Positions 1-6,272 of a stretch of DNA of 7,972 nucleotides are shown here, in pieces. Below the pieces are notes generated by a model that saw only the letters and a list, made by a program, of their open reading frames with translations, ran no database searches and was not told the DNA's origin. The translations under genes were made by a program, and so were the position numbers. This stretch comes from Streptomyces sp. NRRL WC-3549 (GTDB taxonomy: Bacteria; Actinomycetota; Actinomycetes; Streptomycetales; Streptomycetaceae): contig NZ_KL585424.1 of NCBI RefSeq assembly GCF_000721935.1, forward strand, positions 66,477 through 74,448, read 5' to 3'. Numbering within the stretch: position 1 is the stretch's first letter; every line of letters starts with the position of its first letter.

Positions 1-117
1 CTGGCTGTGCACCCGCTGCACGATGCCCGCATCCGCGGCAGGAGTGAGAACCCACCGCAAGAACGCCTCCTCCAGGTAGGAGTCGGCAGAAACCAGCGTC
101 TCCAGCCCCACACCCAT
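1..117 (-). CDS. 5' part of an unidentified gene, cut by the window edge
   Basis: An open frame of 39 codons starts at an ATG (115-117) and reads through the left edge without a stop. It begins MGVGLETLVSADSYLEEAF. The ATG overlaps the TGA of the preceding gene by one base (TGATG), a typical sign of translational coupling, so the two genes are probably co-expressed. The pattern 'SYLEEAFLRWVL' followed by 'VQRVHSQ' loosely recalls the start of DUF559/Vsr-like endonuclease domains, where an E-x-x-F/L helix precedes a strand, but the catalytic part lies outside the window. That likeness is a weak inference. The reading frame and coupling are what the sequence shows; the function is unknown. Confidence 0.6.
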   Translation of the reverse strand, partial: MGVGLETLVSADSYLEEAFLRWVLTPAADAGIVQRVHSQ

Positions 118-710
118 CACGCCCCACCCGCGGCCATGGCTTCGGCCGCCAGCGCACCGACCTTCTCCGACAGCCGCCCCACCGCGTCCTCACCCTGCCC
201 GAAGCGCGTCAGCCGCTTCGCCACAGCGAGCGCCTCGGTGAAAGCGCCCTCACGCTCCAGCAAGCCGACCAGCCGGGGCACGGACGTCACCCTCACAAAC
301 GATGTGGGCGTCATGTCATCGAACGACACTGCCTGAGGTGCGGCCTCCATCAACTCCAAGTCCAGCAAAGCGAACACCTCAAGCAGCTCCAGAGCCGCAG
401 GATCCGAACCGCGCGTGCTCCACAGCCGGTCTACCGCACCCTGCAGCACGAAGTGATAGTCCATCGCCGAGCCCGGAAGCTCCAACGCCTCCCACACCCG
501 AGCAACCAGCTCCCTGCCGCGCGCGTCATGCGGCACATGCTGACTGGCCGGCGTCGCAGACGTGGCACCCTGGGGCGTCGGCCACATCGGCGTGCCGTAG
601 GACTCATCCGGAAGCGCCCCCACCCCAGGCAGCTTCCCGCGAACAACACCGGGACTCCCGCTGAAAGCCATGCCGGGGACCGACGCCAAACGATCAAACC
701 ACGACTTCAC
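117..710 (-). CDS. TPR-like helical protein, function unknown
   Basis: This is a protein of about 197 residues if started at the GTG at 708-710, which follows GGTGGGG and a more distant GGAG. An in-frame ATG at 777-779 would add 23 residues but has no clear ribosome binding site and adds a low-complexity Arg/Ala/Gly leader. The first 60 residues (VKSWFDRLASVPGMAF, then a Pro/Ser/Thr-rich linker) look flexible. The rest is helical: a 'DYHFVLQGAVDRLW' helix, a Leu-rich helix pair (LELLEVFALLDLELMEAAP), and a C-terminal pair 'SVPRLVGLLEREGAFTEA' and 'ALAVAKRLTRFGQGEDA'. This layout resembles small TPR-like proteins in which 'P-x-x-x-RL...E..G.F.EA' marks one repeat. Such folds usually mediate protein contacts. 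There are no Cys residues, signal peptide or membrane segment. Its stop overlaps the next gene's start. Function not recognised. Confidence 0.65.
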   Translation of the reverse strand: MKSWFDRLASVPGMAFSGSPGVVRGKLPGVGALPDESYGTPMWPTPQGATSATPASQHVPHDARGRELVARVWEALELPGSAMDYHFVLQGAVDRLWSTRGSDPAALELLEVFALLDLELMEAAPQAVSFDDMTPTSFVRVTSVPRLVGLLEREGAFTEALAVAKRLTRFGQGEDAVGRLSEKVGALAAEAMAAGGA

Positions 711-874
711 GTGCCCCACCGCTCCTACGGGCCGAGCACTCCTGCCCGGCACACCCGCACCCCTGGCCGCAGACCTCATCGTCTCAGGCCGCGCCCCGGT
801 ACACCGTCGTTCCGCCGCCCTCGCGCCCCACTCAGACTGGCTCTGCGGCTATCCCATCACCGCCCTGGATTACG

Positions 875-1876
875 TCAGTTGACGCGAAACCCACCCGGGT
901 GGCAACGCCCTGCCCTGCGACCGGAACCGCAGGGGCATGCAGCGTTCTTGGGCACGTTACGACCGGGGCCTGCGGGCTCGGTGCGGGCACTGCGCGGGAC
1001 CATGTCTTCGCCCCGTTTACGCCACTGCTGCAGCGGCGTCGGCAGAGCACCGGCACGCTCGAGAACCCAAGGGCCCGTCACGCTGAATGCCTCATCCCCA
1101 GACTTGCGCGAGAAGGCGAGGATCTCCTCCTCGCTGCCCCTCAGCAGCAACCCGGCAACAGCCGGGTACTCCTTGCCCGCGAAGGTGCGCAGCCCCTGCA
1201 CCTTGAAGACGTTCTTGGCGAAAGCGGCGCCCGCGATCAGTGCCGCTCCGGTGACCACATCGCCCTCACCCTTGTCGTCGAGCCGGTTGAACAGCCGGAC
1301 CAGGACCCGCTCCGCGTCGCTGACCGGCAGCTCCTGCTCCCGTGCCAGAGCGTCGGCAAACCGTTCACGGATCTCATCGGGGGAGTGGTAGGAGAACTCA
1401 TCCGCCTGGCCCCGATGCTCGAAGTGCAGGGTATAGACACCTTTTTGCAGCCCCGACTCGTGGGCGAACACCGTGCTGGTGGACTCGAACCCCACGAACC
1501 GCACCACCCGGTCCCGCACTGACCCTTTACGGAACTCGTCCCCCAGACGCGCCTGCGGAGAGAACAAGAAGGGACACACCTGCGCCGCGTACAGCGCACA
1601 GACCTCATGCACCGGCGCCTCGCCGGAAACCGCCACAGGCAGCGGCCCCTCCGTGAGCACCATCTGCCAGCGCAGCTCGTCAGCGAACGGCAGACCGCAT
1701 ACGGCGCACCAGTCGAACGCGGCCAGGGCCAGCTTGCGCCGCTCATTGATCGATCCGAAATCCACCCCGTGCGGGCCGCGCTCCACCGTAGCGATCACCG
1801 GGTACCCCCGCTGGTCGGCCGTCAGGTGCTCCATGCGACGCGGCAGCATGACCGTGCTCTGTGGTGCGTGATTCAT
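875..1876 (-). CDS. Protein with N-terminal Cys/His cluster and C-terminal SEC-C motif
   Basis: A 333-residue protein starting at ATG 1874-1876, with AGGGGG five bases upstream. Residues 57-101 hold a probable zinc site: C57 and C60 (CAVCG), H90, C93 and C101. Residues 309-327 form a SEC-C motif (NAACPCGSG then RCH): C314, C316, C325, H326. SEC-C binds zinc at the end of SecA, where it contacts SecB, but it also ends many unrelated proteins and is thought to mediate protein or nucleic-acid contacts. The middle part (residues 115-290) is mixed alpha/beta with acidic helices (SPDEIRERFADALAREQE) and no catalytic motif I recognise. No signal peptide or membrane segment, so probably cytoplasmic. 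The second ATG (M15) is a possible but less favoured start. It follows the large zinc-ribbon gene by 174 nt and probably shares its transcript. Function unknown. Confidence 0.75.
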   Translation of the reverse strand: MNHAPQSTVMLPRRMEHLTADQRGYPVIATVERGPHGVDFGSINERRKLALAAFDWCAVCGLPFADELRWQMVLTEGPLPVAVSGEAPVHEVCALYAAQVCPFLFSPQARLGDEFRKGSVRDRVVRFVGFESTSTVFAHESGLQKGVYTLHFEHRGQADEFSYHSPDEIRERFADALAREQELPVSDAERVLVRLFNRLDDKGEGDVVTGAALIAGAAFAKNVFKVQGLRTFAGKEYPAVAGLLLRGSEEEILAFSRKSGDEAFSVTGPWVLERAGALPTPLQQWRKRGEDMVPRSARTEPAGPGRNVPKNAACPCGSGRRAGRCHPGGFRVN

Positions 1877-1881
1877 CCCAG

Positions 1882-1887
1882 CCCCCT
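1882..1887 (-). promoter_or_regulatory. Ribosome binding site of the SEC-C gene
   Basis: On the minus strand AGGGGG lies five bases before the ATG at 1876. It supports that start over the in-frame ATG 14 codons later. Confidence 0.65.
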
Positions 1888-1889
1888 GT

Positions 1890-1907
1890 CACCGGCACAG
1901 GCCGGTG
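1890..1907. repeat. Inverted repeat just upstream of the SEC-C gene
   Basis: CACCGGC (1890-1896) and GCCGGTG (1901-1907) are perfect inverted copies around the loop ACAG. The stem ends three bases upstream of the ribosome binding site of the leftward gene, so it could act as an operator or mask translation. No T-run follows on either strand, so a simple intrinsic terminator is unlikely. The rest of the gene-free stretch 1908-2050 shows only a weak 5-bp stem (CGGCT/AGCCG, 1981-1995) and nothing else I can name. Confidence 0.4.
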
Positions 1908-2050
1908 CTCACCCCTCTGCGTGCACCCACATCATGCCCGCCCCGGTGCGAGTGCCGGAGGCAAATGCCCCGATTGCCCCCGGCTGCGGAAGCCGACCCC
2001 AGCACACGAGCTGACCAGCCGCCGACCACCTCCTCCTCCGACCGGCCGGC

Positions 2051-2365
2051 TCAAAGGGAGGCGGCCCCAGAAAGATCCCGGCGCAGACCGTGAATGATCC
2101 GCCGCCATCGACGAGCTTCCTCGCTCGAAAGGAACCACGCCATGGTGGCCCGCTCGTCCAGATTGCCGAGCTCCTCCAAGCCCTTCGCCGTCTCCTCCCT
2201 GCGCTCAGCGCTGTGCCGGACCGCTGCCCGAGCGACCTGGGCGAGCTTGTGCAGCCGGTGTGCGGCCCGGTAATAGGCGACCTGGTCGCCACTCAGGCGG
2301 CGAACGGCATAGCCACCGCACTTGCTGCACGGGTCGAAACCCCTATTGCCGAGAAGCTCTTCCAA
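2051..2365 (-). CDS. Zinc-ribbon and helical tail, probably the displaced C-terminus of the preceding gene
   Basis: An open frame of about 104 codons. It contains a CxxC ribbon half (FDPCSKCGGYAVRRLSGDQ), then basic and Glu-rich helices (YYRAAHRLHKLAQVARAAV; ERREETAKGLEELG) and ends RRDLSGAASL. As a separate gene it has a poor start: the only start codon in frame before the conserved-looking region is TTG at 2363-2365, with no ribosome binding site, and it lies 73 nt inside the upstream frame. Restoring one G in AAGAGC (AAG GAG C, near 2355) would give ...GQYWKELLGNRGFDPCSKC, which reads smoothly. I therefore think it is the end of the 2293-4233 protein displaced by a one-base error or mutation. 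An independent small zinc-ribbon protein remains possible. Confidence 0.6.
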   Translation of the reverse strand: MEELLGNRGFDPCSKCGGYAVRRLSGDQVAYYRAAHRLHKLAQVARAAVRHSAERREETAKGLEELGNLDERATMAWFLSSEEARRWRRIIHGLRRDLSGAASL

Positions 2366-4233
2366 TACTGGCCGGCCGCGTCCGTCGTGTAGACCTGCAC
2401 GTCGGCAAGGACACCCAACGGCAGCGGCGGTGTACCAGGAGGCCGGCCCGATTCCGAGTCGGCCAGGAAAGGCTCCAGGTCCAGCTGTTCCATGGCCAGG
2501 AGAGCATTCCAGACGTCGGCTACGAAAGGCCTGCGCGCGTTGCCCCGGTCGTCGTATTCACCGACATCGAGTGTGCGTAGATCCGGCACAGTGCGGGCAA
2601 GGACCAGCGACCGCAGCGCTTGACCGACCTCCCGGCGCCCCTCACACAGCAGCACGAGCACCCTCTCGCCCTCTGCCACGCTCAGACTACGGCCGAACGC
2701 TTCATCACAAGGGTCGAACACACGGGGCGCCCACAACGCCGTGTCCTGCATCCCAGTCACTGCTGCGGGCGCCTGCCGACCCTCGAACAACGCCTCAGGC
2801 AAATCACGGGCGCCGGCGATGATCACTCCCTGCCACCCCGCCGCGCACCGCCTCTCCAGCACACTCAGCGGGACCACCTCCACCCCGGCCTCGACGCCGA
2901 GCACCACATACAGCTGCTCCGGATCCCGACCGGAGCTGCGCAGCGCGGCCAAGTCCTTGGGTGTGACCAGACGGCGGCCGGTGACCGGAGTGTCGTCGAA
3001 CACGCCTGGGGCCAGCCCGCCCGTGTCTTCCCGTGTCGCGGACTCGCCGGGCGCACCCCCTGCCCCCGCGGGCGGCTTCTCGTAGGACAGGGCGCAACGA
3101 CGCGACAGCAACTGGGCGGCCACAGGGCCAGGCACACGCAGCGTGAGAGTCAACTCCTGCCAATCGGCCGCCACCGTGTACGAGACGAGGACGCCCCGTT
3201 CCCACTCACCCAGCCGGTCCAGGACCGACGTACCGGAGCCTCTTACGGGCACGCTTCCGCCAGGCAGCCGCACAAGCAGGACCCGTTCGTCCGCTTCTCC
3301 CGATGCCACCGTGTGCGCAGCCTGCTCCTCCCACTTGGCCAGAAGCACCCGGGCGCGTTCCAGCATCTGCGCACGCCCCTTACGCCGGCTGCTCATCGTG
3401 TCGGCGAGCTGGTAGACGAGGTGCTCGTGCTCCCGCAGAGGCTCCCAGCTGTCCTTCGCGCAAGACTGCCACCGTTGCCACAACGATGTCAGCTGCACCG
3501 CCGCCTCGGCGGGGGAGCCCAAGGGGCCAAACGCCGGGTCATCGGAGGGGATCGCCGGCTTCTCCAGGGCCGCAACCCCAGCCGCCAGGACGAGCGTGCT
3601 CCGCTTGACGAGCTGCTCGGCCTGGGAGCGCAGCGCCTCGAGACGTTCGTCCTTGCGACGCACCCCAGCTGCGGCCCAGTTCCGCAACCAGGGAAACAGG
3701 CCCAGGGCCTGGTGTACACGGATCAGACTGGCCAGCGCGCCGAGCCATTCGGCGAAGACCAACTCGCGTACACGGCGGGCGTCCTGCAGTTCGTCCCAGG
3801 CCGATTCGTCCTCGTCTTCAGCGTCACCCCCGGGCTCTTGCGAGGTGGTGGCGGCCGGCCCGCTGGAAGGCGTCAGGTGCAGGAGGGAGGCTGCCTGAGC
3901 CACTTCCGAATCGGTGCATGCTTCCTCGTCCGCCTCGTTGTAGGAAGCCATTTCATACAGCAGCCCGAGGCCGGTCACTGTGCGCAGGAAGATGTCCAGG
4001 CCCGTGCCTTCACGTGCCCACGAACCGTGCGTCATGCACTTGGGGCACATCCGGCCGACCGCCGCGGCATCCAGCGGTACTTCCCGTTCGGTGACGGTGC
4101 GGGCCAAGCGCACATAGGAACACGAGTGCGCGGCGTGCAATTTGGCTTGCTTGCCTGGCGTCGACCACACCGTGATCCGGGCGCCCTCAAACGGGCCAAG
4201 CGGCACATCCGGTGTCAGTAGACCGTATGTCAT
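2293..4233 (-). CDS. Large zinc-ribbon protein of unknown function, C-terminus probably frameshifted
   Basis: 646 codons from ATG 4231-4233, with an excellent GAGGGGG site (4238-4244). The N-terminus carries a zinc ribbon: H33/H36 and C38 (HAAHSCSY), then C63 and C66 (MCPKC). Residues 75-120 are helical with a hydrophobic helix (LDIFLRTVTGLGLLYEMA). An acidic Ser/Gly/Glu linker covers about 121-147. A long helical block runs from 148 to 315 and includes basic coiled-coil-like stretches (RRKDERLEALRSQAEQLVKR). Residues 316-375 look beta-rich (ERVLLVRLPGGSVPV; QELTLTLRVPGP). After a second Gly/Pro linker (386-412) comes an alpha/beta C-terminal part. I see no catalytic motif, signal peptide or obvious membrane segment and do not recognise the family. 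The last 21 residues (SFSAIGVSTRAAS...) overlap the adjacent frame and probably come from reading past a frameshift; the repaired protein would be about 727 residues with CxxC motifs at both ends. Confidence 0.75.
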   Translation of the reverse strand: MTYGLLTPDVPLGPFEGARITVWSTPGKQAKLHAAHSCSYVRLARTVTEREVPLDAAAVGRMCPKCMTHGSWAREGTGLDIFLRTVTGLGLLYEMASYNEADEEACTDSEVAQAASLLHLTPSSGPAATTSQEPGGDAEDEDESAWDELQDARRVRELVFAEWLGALASLIRVHQALGLFPWLRNWAAAGVRRKDERLEALRSQAEQLVKRSTLVLAAGVAALEKPAIPSDDPAFGPLGSPAEAAVQLTSLWQRWQSCAKDSWEPLREHEHLVYQLADTMSSRRKGRAQMLERARVLLAKWEEQAAHTVASGEADERVLLVRLPGGSVPVRGSGTSVLDRLGEWERGVLVSYTVAADWQELTLTLRVPGPVAAQLLSRRCALSYEKPPAGAGGAPGESATREDTGGLAPGVFDDTPVTGRRLVTPKDLAALRSSGRDPEQLYVVLGVEAGVEVVPLSVLERRCAAGWQGVIIAGARDLPEALFEGRQAPAAVTGMQDTALWAPRVFDPCDEAFGRSLSVAEGERVLVLLCEGRREVGQALRSLVLARTVPDLRTLDVGEYDDRGNARRPFVADVWNALLAMEQLDLEPFLADSESGRPPGTPPLPLGVLADVQVYTTDAAGQYWKSFSAIGVSTRAASAVAMPFAA

Positions 4234-4237
4234 ACAA

Positions 4238-4244
4238 CCCCCTC
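4238..4244 (-). promoter_or_regulatory. Strong ribosome binding site of the large zinc-ribbon gene
   Basis: GAGGGGG on the minus strand, four bases before ATG 4233. It fixes this start. The 111-nt gap to the upstream stop (4345) shows no terminator-like hairpin, so read-through from the upstream gene is likely. Confidence 0.7.
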
Positions 4245-4344
4245 ATGACGGTCTCGAAGCCTAGCCTTGGCCACCGACAGCGGCGTCTGCTTTCCGCCAG
4301 CCACAGGCCTTCACTGTCCGCCTGGGTACCTTCCAAGGCCGCGT

Positions 4345-5460
4345 TCACCTGGGCCACGAATCATCGTGCGCCGCAGCTGACCCGTTTTTAACAATGCTCC
4401 CATCGCTGCAGGAATACGGCGCACACCTGCAGGCGGTCAGCTCTCGGTGCCTGGGGTTCAGCGGGCGTGCGGCGAGTAGCGGTCTGTCCGCGAGGCGGTT
4501 CGCAGCTGTTGACTCATCGATGTGTTGCGCGGCGAGGACTGTGGATGTGGCGAGGTGGGGCGGTTCACCGGAGTCCGGGGCCAGGGACGAGTCACTGAAG
4601 AGATACAGCATGACCATTCCGTCGCGCACTACATGCAGCAGCCCAGCAGAAACCAGGCGGTTCAGGTTGTATCCCCTTACCTGCGCCGGCCTTCTGACGT
4701 GATCGGTCAGAAGCTCTGAAGCCATCGCATCAACGATTGCCGCTCCCAGGCCTGCAGCCCCCGGACTTGTGTGAGCGCGCAGTTTCATCCTTTGGGTATC
4801 TGGCGAGGCTGCGTCAGCACGGTTGCTGAGGTACTCATGGAGAGTGCGGTGTACAAAGTCCACAGATGGGCAGACATTGTCTCCCTGCGTAGAAGCAGCG
4901 CTCTTGCAGAGGGTGCTTCTCCACGCTCTCAGTTCCTTGCGCAACTTGTCGGCGGGATGCTCAGACCAGCAGATGACAGTGACTGTGTCACCCACTGTCG
5001 AGTCCATGCCGCTGCCGCATGGCTTTTGACTCTGGACCAATCGCCACTCCAGCGTAGCTTCGTAAGGCTCATGAAGCTCGCCAGGGGATAGGTGCAGCTT
5101 CGTCTCTGAGAGGCTGCGGTGAGTTTGCGGCAAAGGGATGTCATCGAACAGCTCACGGTACGAGAGGACGAACTCCCGGGTGCCGCTGCAGTGAGGGCAT
5201 GCTCGTCCTCTACGGGCTGCATGCATAGACGGAGTAGTGACAGAGCCGCATGCCAAGCAGCGGCAAAGCCACCGTGCTGACGGACCGGGGTATGGCTCCA
5301 GGGGGACGAGCCCAGCTGCGTGCATCTCAGCCTCTGCCCAGGACGCGGCCAAGGTCCTGAAGTGCGACGGGGCGCTTTCATTCAGAACACCCCGGCGACT
5401 CCACTCAGCCAAGGCATCGTCGCAGACCACGAGTATGTATGGCCTGTCTCTTATACACAT
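4345..5460 (-). CDS. C-terminal half of a zinc-ribbon protein; its apparent N-terminus is adapter-encoded
   Basis: 371 codons as read, but the first residues MCIRDR come from the Tn5 mosaic-end adapter; native sequence starts at PYILVVCDDALAEW. It continues, after repair, from the frame at 5451-6272. Numbered in this frame: ILVVCDD at 10-15 has the hydrophobic-then-Asp look of a Walker B strand. A treble-clef-type zinc ribbon lies at 50-92 (AGLVPLEPYPGP, C66, C68, C71, C88, C91), a pattern I associate with repeated zinc modules in Streptomyces proteins. At 201-212 is DFVHRTLHEYLS. At 238-290 is a winged-helix-like segment (YNLNRLVSAGLLHVVRDGM then VMLYLF). The C-terminus is polar and unstructured-looking. 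Base composition is lower in GC than the genes to the left (35/60 at 4801-4860 against 44/60 at 3061-3120, hand counts), hinting at a different origin. Function unknown; a DNA- or protein-binding regulator or effector is an inference. Confidence 0.7.
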   Translation of the reverse strand: MCIRDRPYILVVCDDALAEWSRRGVLNESAPSHFRTLAASWAEAEMHAAGLVPLEPYPGPSARWLCRCLACGSVTTPSMHAARRGRACPHCSGTREFVLSYRELFDDIPLPQTHRSLSETKLHLSPGELHEPYEATLEWRLVQSQKPCGSGMDSTVGDTVTVICWSEHPADKLRKELRAWRSTLCKSAASTQGDNVCPSVDFVHRTLHEYLSNRADAASPDTQRMKLRAHTSPGAAGLGAAIVDAMASELLTDHVRRPAQVRGYNLNRLVSAGLLHVVRDGMVMLYLFSDSSLAPDSGEPPHLATSTVLAAQHIDESTAANRLADRPLLAARPLNPRHRELTACRCAPYSCSDGSIVKNGSAAAHDDSWPR

Positions 5461-5462
5461 CT
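5444..5462. other. Nextera/Tn5 mosaic-end adapter left in the assembly (artefact)
   Basis: The 19 bases match exactly the synthetic Tn5 mosaic end, CTGTCTCTTATACACATCT. This is a hybrid of the natural IS50 outside and inside ends and is not found as such in wild transposons. The flanks carry a 7-bp direct duplication, GTATGGC (5437-5443 and 5463-5469). Every frame through it yields the familiar contaminant peptides (MCIRDR, VSYTHL, LSLIHIC, DVYKRQ). It supplies both the TAA (5451-5453) ending the upstream frame and the ATG (5458-5460) starting the downstream one. There is no transposase or second end, so it is not an inserted element. Confidence 0.97.
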
Positions 5463-6272
5463 GTATGGCTGGTCCGCCGCACAGACGTCATCGACGAGCT
5501 CGCCCAGGCCCCTCCACTGAGGCAAGCTGTCCGCGACGTGGTGGTCATGCATGGGCCGCGCCTCTGGCTCTGCGGGCACAGGAGTTCTGCACAGCATCTC
5601 CAGCAGTTCTCGCACCTGCGCATAAAACTCCGTGTCCTCGACCCCGGACCTCGCCTCGTCCGGCGCTAGCCTGACATCAATCGTTGCCCCGCCGGCGAGC
5701 TCAGCTGCCAGATCGGAAGCTGACTGGAAAGCACCTCCGCTGTGGATCTTTCCGTCTTCCCATTGGGACAGCAACCTTCCCTCGGGAGTACGAAGGCGAT
5801 CGATGAGGTGCTGCGCATCGCCATGCCCCCAATGCGCAGCAGCACACAACCGCAGAACTGCCCCTATCAACGCGGCGGTCTTACCGGACCCGGTACTCAC
5901 ATACACAACGGCCTGGGGTTCCGAGGGCCGACGCAGCTTTGTCAAAGCGGCCCGGAACGCGGCACCGGGGTGCCCCTCATCGCAGGCGACGGCGAACCAC
6001 GCTTCTGCGCTGTCGAGTTCACCGCGTCGCAGAGCCTTTGTCCCCAAGAGGTAGGCAGCGTTGGCATCCTGCCGTGCCTCATCCCCTTCACGGACGGTAC
6101 ATACCTTGTCGCCAGTTCGCCCCGGCCAGTCACCTCGGGGCCGGTCCCAGTAATCATCCGGACCTTTCAGTAGCGCCAACAGCCCCATATACGCTTCAAT
6201 TTCACTCACGGTGTCCATCCCCTCGTGCTTGCGCTCCTCCAGACCTGCTGCTTGAGTTCCATTAGCGTTCAT
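5451..6272 (-). CDS. N-terminal half of the split zinc-ribbon protein, with Sel1/TPR-like and P-loop-like segments
   Basis: From ATG 6270-6272 (11-nt overlap with the sigma-like gene) to a stop supplied by the adapter. The last three residues, RCV, are adapter-encoded and native sequence ends CAADQPY. A GTG at 6207-6209 preceded nine bases earlier by GAGGGG would give a shorter protein beginning SEIEAYMGLLALLKG and is a serious alternative start. Residues about 70-115 form a Sel1/TPR-like helix pair (ANAAYLLGTKALRRGELDSA, AEAWFAVACDEGHPGAAF). Shortly after is VSTGSGKTAALIGAVLRL, which resembles Walker A, except that Val stands where the first Gly/Ala is usual. The rest is helical and acidic (EDTEFYAQVRELLEMLCR). 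After removing adapter plus one 7-bp copy, the frame runs on as ...VDDVCAADQPYILVVCDDA. The complete gene would span 4345-6272. An ATPase is possible but unproven. Confidence 0.7.
   Translation of the reverse strand: MNANGTQAAGLEERKHEGMDTVSEIEAYMGLLALLKGPDDYWDRPRGDWPGRTGDKVCTVREGDEARQDANAAYLLGTKALRRGELDSAEAWFAVACDEGHPGAAFRAALTKLRRPSEPQAVVYVSTGSGKTAALIGAVLRLCAAAHWGHGDAQHLIDRLRTPEGRLLSQWEDGKIHSGGAFQSASDLAAELAGGATIDVRLAPDEARSGVEDTEFYAQVRELLEMLCRTPVPAEPEARPMHDHHVADSLPQWRGLGELVDDVCAADQPYRCV

Noticed and set aside
453..1391. Open frame of 312 codons on the plus strand
   Set aside because: Arg/Pro/Ser-rich composition, spans two minus-strand genes and the gap between them, no recognisable motif.
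2340..2370. Programmed -1 frameshift joining the two frames
   Set aside because: No X-XXY-YYZ slippery heptamer or strong downstream stem is visible at the overlap; an error or mutation is simpler.
2620..4221. Open frame of 533 codons on the plus strand
   Set aside because: It lies wholly antisense to the large zinc-ribbon gene and is typical of GC-rich shadow frames: Arg/Gln/His/Pro-rich, no domain and no ribosome binding site. The minus-strand gene has a strong start and sensible motifs.
4790..4870. NACHT-type NTPase suggested by DFVHRTLHEYLS
   Set aside because: This short phrase resembles the 'FxHRTxxEYL' seen near the end of NACHT proteins, but the Walker-like motifs upstream are too far apart and atypical to make the call.
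5444..5462. Natural Tn5/IS50 insertion
   Set aside because: The 19 bases match the synthetic mosaic end, not the natural outside or inside end, and no transposase or second end is present.
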